From positions 1 through 64,000 of the forward strand of contig JBMORW010000054.1 of NCBI GenBank assembly GCA_049322695.1: a DNA stretch of 64,000 nt, in the 5' to 3' direction. This DNA comes from CALGKJ01 sp049322695 (lineage in GTDB: Bacteria > Bacillota > Clostridia > Lutisporales > Lutisporaceae). The notes beneath the pieces are model-generated. The model was not told the DNA's origin, searched no databases, and saw only the letters and a program-made list of their open reading frames with translations. A program made the position numbers and the translations under genes. Position 1 is the stretch's first letter, and each line of letters begins with the position of its first letter. Positions 27,886-36,350 of the stretch are shown here, one piece after another.

Positions 27886-28470
27886 ATGGGAAATAGTCCT
27901 GTTATGCTGAATTTGGGCTGTGGTAAAAACATACTTGAAGGTTGGATTAATATAGACTGCGTGAAATTACCGGGTGTAGCTGTTGTTGCAGATCTAGATA
28001 ATTGCAAAAATGTGCCGCTTCCCTTCCAAGATAATAGTGTCGATGGCTTTTATGCAAGTCACTTGATTGAGCACTTGCACAACACCCTGCCATTTATGCA
28101 GGAGCTTCATCGTATAGCTAAACCAAATGCTGAGGCGCTGTTTAGAGTGCCATATGGCTCCAGTGATGATGCCTATGAGGATCCCACGCATGTAAAGCAA
28201 TATTTTCTTTACTCCTTTGGATATTTTTCGCAGCCTTTTCATTGGCGTGCAGATTATGGCTATAGCGGAGACTGGCTGACAAAACGGATTACATTGATAG
28301 TGGACAAGTCTAAATACCAGAATAAAACAGATAAAGAGATACTTTATGAGGTTGATACTTACAGAAATGTTGTCAGAGAGATGGTTGTTGAGCTTCAGGC
28401 AGTTAAGCCCATAAGACAGCCTTTGCGTGAGCTCCAGGTACAGCCGGTTATTGTTATTGAAAGAAATTAG
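27886..28470 (+). CDS. Class I SAM-dependent methyltransferase
   Basis: 194 residues from ATG 27886 (GAGGGG upstream). VMLNLGCGKNILEGWINID is the SAM motif of small predicted methyltransferases common in surface polysaccharide loci. DGFYASHLIEHL matches motif post I of the Methyltransf_11/4 type. It lies between the amidotransferase and the glycosyltransferase genes. Target sugar position unknown. Confidence 0.8.
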   Translation: MGNSPVMLNLGCGKNILEGWINIDCVKLPGVAVVADLDNCKNVPLPFQDNSVDGFYASHLIEHLHNTLPFMQELHRIAKPNAEALFRVPYGSSDDAYEDPTHVKQYFLYSFGYFSQPFHWRADYGYSGDWLTKRITLIVDKSKYQNKTDKEILYEVDTYRNVVREMVVELQAVKPIRQPLRELQVQPVIVIERN

Positions 28471-28494
28471 AATATATTCCTGTGAGGTTTATTT

Positions 28495-29544
28495 ATGGAT
28501 ATAAGTCTATGTATGATAGTTAAAAATGAAGAGAAAAATTTGGATAAGTGCCTTGCGCTGGCATCAGGCTACTTTTCTGAAATAGTAATTGTTGATACAG
28601 GTTCTAACGATAAGACAAAGGAAATTTCTCAAAAGTATACTGACAAAGTATACTATTTTGAATGGTGTGATGACTTTGCAAAAGCAAGGAATTACGCAAT
28701 ATCTCTTACTTCAAAGGATTGGATACTTACTCTTGACGCAGATGAATTTATAACTGAAATAAATACTGATACTATAGAAAAATTCATTGGAAAAGATGAA
28801 AGAAAAATAGGAAGACTGAAAAGAATTAACTTTTTTGACAGCTCTTTGGGTACACAAAAATATATAGAACGAGTTAATAGACTTTTTAACAAGAAGTACT
28901 TTAAATACCTCGGAATTATACATGAGCAATTAGTCGCTTTGGATGGGTCGGGTTATGAAACAGAGCATATAGATATTACGTTAGACCACACAGGATATAA
29001 GAGGAATGTTCTTATTGACACCAGTAAAGCAGAAAGAAATATAAAACTTCTGAATATTGCAGTAAGTGAAAGACCCCACGACCCATATCTGCACTACCAA
29101 CTAGGCAAATCATATTACATTAGCAAGGATTATCAAAATGCATGCCAATGCTTTGAAACAGCATTATCAATGTCTATTGATTTTAGTTTGGAATATGTAG
29201 TTGATCTTGTACAAAGCTATGGATATGCTCTGATTAATTGCGGATATTACGAGAATGCTTTGGAGTTAGTGAGATATATTGATTACTACAGCAATCTTAC
29301 TGACTTTAACTTTCTTATTGCTTTGATTTACCTTAATAATGGCAAGCTTGAGCAAGCTTATAGTTTTTTTACAAAATGTTTGAGTATGAATGAAGGAAGT
29401 ATCGAAGGCTTGAACTCATTTTTGCCGAATTACAATATTGGTGTTATTTTTGAATGTTTAGGTTATAAAGAAAAGGCTGCTGAGCACTATAGCTTATGCG
29501 GAAGCTACCAGCCAGCCTTAAATAGGCTTAAGCAATTACAATGA
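28495..29544 (+). CDS. GT2 family glycosyltransferase with C-terminal TPRs
   Basis: 349 residues. SLCMIVKNEEKNLDKCL, IVDTGSNDKT and LTLDADEF (the metal-binding DxD-like site) define a family 2 GT-A glycosyltransferase in residues 1-200. Residues about 200-345 contain TPR-like repeats, including YLHYQLGKSYYISKDYQNAC and LIALIYLNNGKLEQA. This SunS/TPR-type layout is common in glycosyltransferases of proteins such as flagellin. Its stop overlaps the next start (ATGA), so the two products are probably coupled. Confidence 0.87.
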   Translation: MDISLCMIVKNEEKNLDKCLALASGYFSEIVIVDTGSNDKTKEISQKYTDKVYYFEWCDDFAKARNYAISLTSKDWILTLDADEFITEINTDTIEKFIGKDERKIGRLKRINFFDSSLGTQKYIERVNRLFNKKYFKYLGIIHEQLVALDGSGYETEHIDITLDHTGYKRNVLIDTSKAERNIKLLNIAVSERPHDPYLHYQLGKSYYISKDYQNACQCFETALSMSIDFSLEYVVDLVQSYGYALINCGYYENALELVRYIDYYSNLTDFNFLIALIYLNNGKLEQAYSFFTKCLSMNEGSIEGLNSFLPNYNIGVIFECLGYKEKAAEHYSLCGSYQPALNRLKQLQ

Positions 29545-30851
29545 AGGATGATATAGGTATGAGTAATTTGAAAAATGGCTCAAAAAAAGACATAGATGAG
29601 TTAATAAGCTGTATGAAGGATGATAGTGAAGAGTATAGACATGTGGAAGCAGTGTATAAGCTGGGTGAATACTATTATAGGAATGGCGATTTGAAAACAG
29701 CTTTGCAATGCTTCGAGGAAGCGGTGAAGCTTTCGGAAAAAGAACAGTATGAAATAAATGGATATGGAAGCTACCTTCCAAAACTTATGATGGCGCGGAT
29801 TAAGTCAGATTCCGGGAATGTTTCAGAAGCAATTAACTTCTATATGGAAGCATGCTTTGACCGGAACAATATTAGCAATGAAGGGTATTATGAGTTTGTA
29901 AATTATTTAAAAATAAATGGATATGAAAGTATTGTTGATGAGTTTAGAAAAGCCTTCGCAATGAATCAGCAATCAATAGATGTGATAAAGCTTTTTAAGT
30001 ATGACCAATCTAAATATATGGATTATCCGAAGGAAGTAAGCATTGAAACAACCGGAAGGTGCAATGCCAAGTGCGAGTTTTGCCCACATGAGCAGCTTGA
30101 TAGGAAAAATATTGATATGACAGATGATTTATTTCTGAAGATTATAAATGATCTGAAAGAAATACCTGATAATATTAGCTACACTATTTCACCATTTAAA
30201 GTAAATGAGCCGTTAATGGACAAGAAATTCTTCGCAAGAATGGATACAATCAATAAAGAATTACCCAATGCTAAGCTTAGATTTTTTTCAAATTTAAACA
30301 TAGCTGATGAAGAAAAAATTGACCGAGTATTGAATATCAGAAACCTGAAAAGTATATGGATTTCATTGAACTCAGTTGATGAAGCTGAGTATGCAAGAGT
30401 GATGAAACTGGATTTGATGAGAACAATGAATAATTTAAAAGTGCTTTTAAGTAAGCATTCAGTAATGTGTGATAAGCCAGAATTAATAATAGGAAGGGTG
30501 GCAGACGGGTCTATTAATGATGACAGCTTTATCTGCCGGGTAAATGATATTTTTTCAGAGTTTAGAGATAACTTTCAGGTAATTATTGTAAGACGCGGAG
30601 AGTGGATAGACTATATGAAGCCGGCATATCATGACATGCTGGATAAACCTTGTTTAAGATGGTTTGAGCTTTCAATAACATGTACCGGCAAAGCAGCATT
30701 ATGCTGCATGGACGGGAAAGGCTCTTATGCTATAGGTGATGTTAATGAAGCAAGTGTTTTGGATATATATAACGGAGAATTCAAGAGACTGAGAGAAAAG
30801 GGATATAAAAGGAAATATGTAGCACCTTGCAATAAATGCTCTTACGATTAA
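29541..30851 (+). CDS. TPR-radical SAM/SPASM fusion protein
   Basis: 436 residues. Residues 35-110 contain TPR-like motifs (YKLGEYYYRNGDLKTALQCF). Radical SAM motif CNAKCEFC at Cys174, Cys178 and Cys181 follows, and the C-terminal SPASM-like region has LCCMD and a final CNKCS. ATG 29541 overlaps the stop of the TPR glycosyltransferase; ATG 29559 is an alternative start. TPRs in both neighbours suggest a complex acting on the same protein substrate, perhaps flagellin. Reaction unknown. Confidence 0.85.
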   Translation: MKDDIGMSNLKNGSKKDIDELISCMKDDSEEYRHVEAVYKLGEYYYRNGDLKTALQCFEEAVKLSEKEQYEINGYGSYLPKLMMARIKSDSGNVSEAINFYMEACFDRNNISNEGYYEFVNYLKINGYESIVDEFRKAFAMNQQSIDVIKLFKYDQSKYMDYPKEVSIETTGRCNAKCEFCPHEQLDRKNIDMTDDLFLKIINDLKEIPDNISYTISPFKVNEPLMDKKFFARMDTINKELPNAKLRFFSNLNIADEEKIDRVLNIRNLKSIWISLNSVDEAEYARVMKLDLMRTMNNLKVLLSKHSVMCDKPELIIGRVADGSINDDSFICRVNDIFSEFRDNFQVIIVRRGEWIDYMKPAYHDMLDKPCLRWFELSITCTGKAALCCMDGKGSYAIGDVNEASVLDIYNGEFKRLREKGYKRKYVAPCNKCSYD

Positions 30852-30864
30852 CAGGAGGTTTAAT

Positions 30865-31632
30865 ATGAACAACGTCAGATTGATTGCCAGATTGGATGTT
30901 AAGGGTCCTAATCTGGTAAAGGGAATTCAGCTTGAGGGGCTTAGAAAGCTTGGAGATCCGAATGAATATGCAAAAAGGTATTATGAGCAGGGTATAGATG
31001 AAATTATATATATAGATATAGTTGCAAGCCTTTATAATAGAAACAACCTAACAGAAGTGGTGAGAAAGACTACACAGGAAGTGTTCATCCCTATAACTGT
31101 TGGGGGAGGTATCCGTTCAGTTGAAGATGTGAAAGAAATTCTTAGGGTAGGAGCTGACAAAGTAGCTGTTAATACAGCTGCAATTAAGAGACCGAAATTA
31201 ATAAGTGAGATTTCTAATAAATTTGGCTCTCAATGTATGGTTTTATCGATAGAAGCTAAAAAGGTTGGAGACATGAAATGGGAAGCCTATTATGATAACG
31301 GAAGAGAGAAAACCGGAATAGATGTAATTGAATGGGCAAGAAAAGGATATGAGCTGGGTGCAGGAGAAATATTGTTGACTTCTGTTGATAAGGAAGGAAT
31401 GCAAAAGGGCTTTGATGTGGAGCTTATTGAAAAAGTAGCTTCACAAATTCCTATACCTGTAATAGCCAGTGGTGGAATGGGCAGCTTTTCAGATTTTGAA
31501 GAGGTTGTAAAAGCAGGTAAGGCTGATGCAGTTGCAGTTGCAAGTATACTGCATTATGACAAAATATCAATAAACGAAATAAAGGATAAAGCAATAGATA
31601 GCGGTATAAACGTTAGGAGATGCATAGTATGA
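30865..31632 (+). CDS. HisF-like ammonia-dependent partner of sugar amidation (WbuZ type)
   Basis: 255-residue TIM barrel with HisF features (RLIARLDVKG, PITVGGGIRSVEDV, IPVIASGGMG). It is the WbuZ-type homologue that works with HisH and the N-acetyl sugar amidotransferase rather than histidine synthesis; no other his genes are in the window. It overlaps HisH by four bases, consistent with a tight complex that channels ammonia. Confidence 0.88.
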   Translation: MNNVRLIARLDVKGPNLVKGIQLEGLRKLGDPNEYAKRYYEQGIDEIIYIDIVASLYNRNNLTEVVRKTTQEVFIPITVGGGIRSVEDVKEILRVGADKVAVNTAAIKRPKLISEISNKFGSQCMVLSIEAKKVGDMKWEAYYDNGREKTGIDVIEWARKGYELGAGEILLTSVDKEGMQKGFDVELIEKVASQIPIPVIASGGMGSFSDFEEVVKAGKADAVAVASILHYDKISINEIKDKAIDSGINVRRCIV

Positions 31633-32285
31633 AAAAAGTGACCATTATAGATTATGGATTAGGCAATATACTAAGCGTTAAAAGAGCTTTTGAGTATTCT
31701 GGCGCTGAAGTTTCAATTACCGATATACCGTCTGATATCATTAATGCTGACATGCTCGTTCTTCCTGGAGTAGGAGCCTTTAGGGATGGCATGGCAGGTT
31801 TAGCACATAAGGATTTAATTGAGCCGATAAAGAAGTACTGTAAGCTTAATAAGCCATTTCTAGGGATTTGTCTAGGAATGCAAATGATGTTGGATGAGAG
31901 TGAAGAATTTGGAAGACATGAAGGACTCGGTGTAATTAAGGGAAAGGTAGTCAGGATTACTGATATGAATTGCGAAGGTGAGAAGCAGAAGGTACCTTAT
32001 GTTGGCTGGAGTGAGCTTCTAGCAGCGGAGGGCTCTGATATAAGCATTTGGGACCATACAATTATGAAGCAGGTGAAAAAAGGAGATTCGGTATACTTTG
32101 TTCACTCATATCATGCTTTGCCTTATGATAAATCACATGTTTTTGCCGTTTATAAATATGGAGGAGTACCGATAACGGCAGTTATTAAGAAAGGAAATCT
32201 ATATGGGTGTCAGTTTCATCCTGAAAAAAGCGGTGAAGTAGGATTAAGCATTATAAGAGAGTTCATAAAGCTTGATGCGAGGTAG
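31629..32285 (+). CDS. HisH-like glutamine amidotransferase subunit
   Basis: 218 residues from ATG 31629 (AGGAGA eight bases upstream). Class I glutaminase: nucleophile Cys81 in LGICLGMQ, and His197/Glu199 in CQFHPEKSG complete the triad. It supplies ammonia to the HisF-like partner for sugar amidination. A second copy for histidine synthesis would be expected elsewhere in the genome. Confidence 0.9.
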   Translation: MKKVTIIDYGLGNILSVKRAFEYSGAEVSITDIPSDIINADMLVLPGVGAFRDGMAGLAHKDLIEPIKKYCKLNKPFLGICLGMQMMLDESEEFGRHEGLGVIKGKVVRITDMNCEGEKQKVPYVGWSELLAAEGSDISIWDHTIMKQVKKGDSVYFVHSYHALPYDKSHVFAVYKYGGVPITAVIKKGNLYGCQFHPEKSGEVGLSIIREFIKLDAR

Positions 32286-32287
32286 TT

Positions 32288-32848
32288 ATGGTAAAAAGGA
32301 AGAAGCATCCGGCTGTTTTTTTAGACAGGGATGGAGTATTAAATATAGAAAAAGGTTATGTAACATCAGTTAAGGAGCTTGAGGTTTTTGATTTTGCTCC
32401 TGAAGCTGTAATGAGATTAAAAAGCTTAGGATACAAGTGTATCTGTATAACCAATCAGTCAGCAGTTGCAAGAGGTATGATGACTGAGCAGGAACTGGAA
32501 ATTATTAATAAAAAACTAACTAATATGGTTCCTTTGGATGCGATGTACTATTGTCCTCATTATCCGCCGGAAGATAAGGAAATACCGCCATACAGGGTTA
32601 ATTGCGAGTGCAGGAAGCCTAATGCAGGAATGATTTTAACCGCAGCTAAGGAGCATAATATAAATTTGAGCAAATCATATTTTGTTGGCGACAGCTATTC
32701 AGATATTTTAGCTTCAAAAAAGGCAGGGACTGCCTCTGTACTTATAGACATAAAAGGTGAATATAAATGCAGCAATGCTGCTATACGGCCTGATTATAGG
32801 TTTAGAAGCTTAATCGAATTCGTGGAGTTTATAGAGCAAAAAAAATAA
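32288..32848 (+). CDS. gmhB: D-glycero-D-manno-heptose 1,7-bisphosphate phosphatase (GmhB-like HAD)
   Basis: 186 residues. FLDRDGVLN contains the HAD nucleophile Asp13 and acid/base Asp15; ICITNQSAVARG and FVGDSYSDI are later HAD motifs. The Cys-x-His ... Cys-x-Cys zinc loop (YYCPHYP and NCECRKP) is specific to GmhB and HisB-N. With GmhA and the HldE-like kinase in the island this supports a heptose route. An alternative is histidinol-phosphate phosphatase, given the HisF/HisH neighbours, but heptose genes favour GmhB. Confidence 0.83.
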   Translation: MVKRKKHPAVFLDRDGVLNIEKGYVTSVKELEVFDFAPEAVMRLKSLGYKCICITNQSAVARGMMTEQELEIINKKLTNMVPLDAMYYCPHYPPEDKEIPPYRVNCECRKPNAGMILTAAKEHNINLSKSYFVGDSYSDILASKKAGTASVLIDIKGEYKCSNAAIRPDYRFRSLIEFVEFIEQKK

Positions 32849-32875
32849 ATATATTGCTTAACACTAGTATACGGC

Positions 32876-32903
32876 TAAAGTTAGAAAAACAGTTTGCCGA
32901 TAA
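32876..32903 (+). promoter_or_regulatory. SigD/sigma-28-type promoter of the flaG-fliD-fliS operon
   Basis: TAAAGTTA at 32876-32883 and GCCGATAA at 32896-32903 are separated by 12 bases. The consensus for flagellar sigma is TAAAGTTT-N11-GCCGATAA, so the match is close. It lies 38 bp before the flaG start. Confidence 0.75.
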
Positions 32904-32940
32904 TTTGTATAAGAAGTAACATGTCCAAGGAGGGAGTAGT

Positions 32941-33309
32941 ATGAAAATTAATCCAGTTAGCCAAAGTACAGTCAACTTGCAGGAGGCAAGAAGCGTACAA
33001 ACACTTGAGAATGGCGATGTAACTGAAGCAGTTAAAAAGGTTGAAACCGATAAACGTAATGATGTTAAAATTGACGAACCAATTAGTGAGCAAATGCTCG
33101 AAAATTCGATTAAGCAAGCAAACAAGACGCTTGAGCAGTTTAATAAAATGATTGAAAGAACTGTTCATGAGAAGACACATACAATAATGTATGTACTTAA
33201 GGATACAGTTACAAAAGAAGTTATAAGAGAGTTTCCACCAAAGAAAATTCAAGATATGATTGCGAAAATGTGGGAGATGGCTGGTATCCTTGTTGATGAA
33301 AGGAGGTAG
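32941..33309 (+). CDS. flaG: FlaG family flagellar protein
   Basis: 122 residues. N-terminal Gln/Val-rich linker, then the FlaG domain ending with DTVTKEVIREFPPKKI, a pattern typical of this family (I-R-x-I/F-P-x-x-x-I). FlaG affects filament length and often precedes fliD, which starts six bases later here. Ribosome binding site AGGAGGGAGT. First gene behind the SigD-like promoter. Confidence 0.88.
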   Translation: MKINPVSQSTVNLQEARSVQTLENGDVTEAVKKVETDKRNDVKIDEPISEQMLENSIKQANKTLEQFNKMIERTVHEKTHTIMYVLKDTVTKEVIREFPPKKIQDMIAKMWEMAGILVDERR

Positions 33310-33314
33310 CCGCT

Positions 33315-35804
33315 ATGACTAACAGCATTTCAAACATGCTTAATTCAAGAATAAGAATGTCGGGGCTGTCTTCAGGAATTGATACAGATTCAATGATAAA
33401 GCAGATATTGGCTGCCCAAAGGTTTAAAATTGACAAAGTAAAACAGGACAAGCAGCTTCTAGAATGGAAGAGGAATGATTATAGAGACATAACAAACTCT
33501 TTAAGAGCATTTAGAGATGAATATTTTGATGTATTGAAGCCCAGCACGAATTTTAGATCTGCATCAGCCTTTGCTTCATTCAATATTTCATCTTCTGATG
33601 AGACAATTGCCACTGCAACTGCAAGCGCAGGAGCGTTATCAAAATCGCATACCCTGAAGGTGGAGCAGCTGGCAGAAAAAGCTTATATAACAGGTACTTC
33701 TCCTGTGACCAGTGCTGTAAACGGAAGTATAGATATTTCTGATCTGACATTGCAAGGTAAACAGATAAAGGTAAAGCTGGACGGTGTTGAAAAAACTATT
33801 GATCTGGAGGATTATGCCAGTATGGCTGATTTGGAGACAAAGCTGGAAGCTAAGTTTGCTACAGCCTTTGGCGCTAATAAGCTGAATGTGGTTGTCTCTG
33901 GCAATAAGATTGAGATTCAGACTGTAAGTGCAGGGAGTACCTTCAGCATTTCTGAGGCTACTAATGATTTTATAAGCAAGCTCGGCTTTTCAAATGCTCA
34001 GCAGAACTATTTGACAGGTACAGATGTTAATACTTCTGATTATTCCGTATATACCGGCGGTAAGTTCAAGATTACATTAAACGGGTCTGAGCAGGAGATT
34101 AATATAGACAATGCAGCTTCTATAGCAGAGCTGACAACAAAAATCCAAGCAGAAATAGATACTAAGTTTGGCGGGACAGACAAAATAAAAGTTGAGAACA
34201 ACGGCAGTAAGCTTACTTTTACAGTTCTTAACGGTCAGGATATGACGCTTGCTTCAGGCAGCACGAACAACGTATTGGATAAGCTTGGCTTCACAAGCGG
34301 GGCAAAAATAACCGGTACAAGCTCAGCGGATATTGATATTTCAGGAAATGAAAAAGGCAAAACTTTTACTATAAGTATAAATGGAGCAGAGACAACTATA
34401 GAGATTGATCAGGATTATGCTTCAGTTGCTGATCTGGCAGCGTATATAAACGGACAGATAGCAGGTGTTACTGTTACAGCATCCGGCAATAAACTTGTAT
34501 TTGACGGTAATGCTGATGAAAAAATAATCTTTAAGAAGGGGCCTGAAGACAGTCTTACTAAGCTGGGCTTTGCTGCTACAGACAATACAAGCAATAGGGT
34601 ATCCTTACACTCGAATCTGAATAGTATAGAAAACTATTTTACGAATTTTGTGGATTTTACTGCGACTAATACAGTGCAGTTTACAATTAACGGAGTTAGT
34701 ATAGATGTAGGTAAAACCTTTGAAAATGCGACAATAACGGATGTGATGAATGCAGTAAACACAAGCAGTGCCGGCGTTGAGATGACATATGATTCCTTAA
34801 ATGATAAGTTTATGCTGTTAACTAAGGAAACCGGTGCAGCACAGACCATCACTTACAGTGATACCAGCGGGTTATTTACTGCGTTAGGTATTGCTGGAGG
34901 TACCTTAACAAATGGTAAGGATGCAGTATTTGAGCTTGATTTGGTTGCCGGGATGACAAGAAGCACAAACGAGTTTACAATAGATGGAGTTACCTATAAT
35001 CTAAAAAAAGCAGATAATACCAAGACTATAACCATTGATGTAAATGCTGATGCTGATAAATTAGTAGAAAAGATAAAGGGTTTTGTTAATAAGTACAATG
35101 AAGTCATTGGTAAGATAAACGGTAAACTGGTAGAAAAGAGAGACAGATCGTACCTTCCACTCACTGATGAACAAAGAGAAGCAATGAGTGAAAGTGATAT
35201 TGAGAAGTGGGAGGAAAAGGCAAAAACCGGACTATTAAGAAGTGACAGCATTTTAAACAGCATCACATATAGTATGAGATTAGCTCTTAGTGATACAGTG
35301 GAAGGATCCAGCACTTCTTTGGCACAGATAGGTATAACAACAGGTTCTTATGATATGCGAGGTATGCTGGTTATCGATGAGACTAAGCTCAAGGAAGCTA
35401 TAAACAATGATTCAAATGCAGTTGTACAGTTGTTTACTCAAGAATCTCAGTATTCATATAACGAAGCAATAAATGATTCCTCAAAAAGGACAACAAGGTA
35501 TAATGAATCAGGCTTGGCCCAACGCTTGTATGATATTATACAGGACAATATAAGGACTACTAGAAATGAATCCGGACAAAAAGGTATTCTTCTGGAGAAA
35601 GCAGGTATCACAGGTGATATTTCTGAATTCCAGAATGTAATAGCTGATTCAATAAAAGAAAAGGATAGTTTAATAGATACTTTGCTGGAAAAGCTTACAA
35701 GCAAAGAAGATGCGCTATATGCAAAGTTTACTGCAATGGAAAGAGCTTTGAGTGCAATGAACAGCCAGTCCTCATGGTTGTCACAGCAAACAGGAGGACA
35801 ATAG
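33315..35804 (+). CDS. fliD: Flagellar filament cap protein FliD with four repeated inserts
   Basis: 829 residues, longer than common FliD proteins (about 450-550). N-terminal FliD_N with MSGLSSGIDTDSMIKQIL (15-32), C-terminal FliD_C with coiled-coil ends (residues 540-829). Between them are four approximate repeats of 70-80 residues at about 148-226, 249-327, 348-420 and 452-528, each having an ING or LNG-type turn, a Asp/Ala-Ser-rich AELT-like helix and an ending like KLGF. FliD caps the growing filament and helps fold flagellin outside the cell. Confidence 0.93.
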   Translation: MTNSISNMLNSRIRMSGLSSGIDTDSMIKQILAAQRFKIDKVKQDKQLLEWKRNDYRDITNSLRAFRDEYFDVLKPSTNFRSASAFASFNISSSDETIATATASAGALSKSHTLKVEQLAEKAYITGTSPVTSAVNGSIDISDLTLQGKQIKVKLDGVEKTIDLEDYASMADLETKLEAKFATAFGANKLNVVVSGNKIEIQTVSAGSTFSISEATNDFISKLGFSNAQQNYLTGTDVNTSDYSVYTGGKFKITLNGSEQEINIDNAASIAELTTKIQAEIDTKFGGTDKIKVENNGSKLTFTVLNGQDMTLASGSTNNVLDKLGFTSGAKITGTSSADIDISGNEKGKTFTISINGAETTIEIDQDYASVADLAAYINGQIAGVTVTASGNKLVFDGNADEKIIFKKGPEDSLTKLGFAATDNTSNRVSLHSNLNSIENYFTNFVDFTATNTVQFTINGVSIDVGKTFENATITDVMNAVNTSSAGVEMTYDSLNDKFMLLTKETGAAQTITYSDTSGLFTALGIAGGTLTNGKDAVFELDLVAGMTRSTNEFTIDGVTYNLKKADNTKTITIDVNADADKLVEKIKGFVNKYNEVIGKINGKLVEKRDRSYLPLTDEQREAMSESDIEKWEEKAKTGLLRSDSILNSITYSMRLALSDTVEGSSTSLAQIGITTGSYDMRGMLVIDETKLKEAINNDSNAVVQLFTQESQYSYNEAINDSSKRTTRYNESGLAQRLYDIIQDNIRTTRNESGQKGILLEKAGITGDISEFQNVIADSIKEKDSLIDTLLEKLTSKEDALYAKFTAMERALSAMNSQSSWLSQQTGGQ

Positions 35805-35828
35805 TTCCACTGAAGGGAGGTATAAGCT

Positions 35829-36290
35829 ATGGCAGTAGCAAATAATATATATCAAAACAATACACTGAGATTTAGCAAAGAAACCGGGGGGAATACGATG
35901 ACGCCAAATGCTAACCCTTATCAACAATATCAGCAGAACACGGTGTATACTGCTACACCACAAGAACTAACATTAATGCTATATAATGGGTTGGTTAAAT
36001 TTATTAAACTTGCAATTCAAGGTATTGAAGAGAAAAATATTGAGAAAGCTAATAACAATATTATCAGAGCGCAGGATATAGTTACAGAGTTTATGTGTAC
36101 TCTTGATATGCAGTATGAAATATCCAACAGTTTAATGGCTCTATATGATTACATGAACAGAAGGCTTATTGAAGCAAACCTCAAAAAAGATAAGGCCGTC
36201 GCTGAAGAAGTGCTTGGGTTTGCTGAAGAGCTTCGTGACACCTGGGCTCAGGCAATGAAAATAGTCAAGCAGCAAGCAGTCAATAAATAA
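35829..36290 (+). CDS. fliS: Flagellin export chaperone FliS
   Basis: 153 residues. The FliS core starts near NPYQQYQQN and shows TATPQELTLMLYNGLVKFI, the family's conserved region, and ends with a basic-Ala tail. FliS holds flagellin monomers in the cytoplasm until export. Start ATG 35829 has GGAGG eight bases upstream. An internal ATG at 35898, behind GGGGGG, would give a 130-residue product of the usual FliS size, so the start is not fully certain. Confidence 0.92.
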   Translation: MAVANNIYQNNTLRFSKETGGNTMTPNANPYQQYQQNTVYTATPQELTLMLYNGLVKFIKLAIQGIEEKNIEKANNNIIRAQDIVTEFMCTLDMQYEISNSLMALYDYMNRRLIEANLKKDKAVAEEVLGFAEELRDTWAQAMKIVKQQAVNK

Positions 36291-36324
36291 AGATATAAGG
36301 GCGGAGCCGTCCTTATATCTTTTT
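36291..36324 (+). terminator. Rho-independent terminator after fliS
   Basis: Perfect 10-bp stem AGATATAAGG (36291-36300) and CCTTATATCT (36311-36320), then TTTT. It starts right after the fliS stop and precedes the FlgN gene, so the downstream gene gets only partial readthrough or its own promoter. Confidence 0.75.
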
Positions 36325-36350
36325 ATGCATATGAATAGGAAGGTGAAATT

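Noticed and set aside
30865..32285. Histidine biosynthesis operon
   Set aside because: Only HisF- and HisH-like genes are present, next to the N-acetyl sugar amidotransferase and heptose phosphatase; the sugar-amidation reading fits better.
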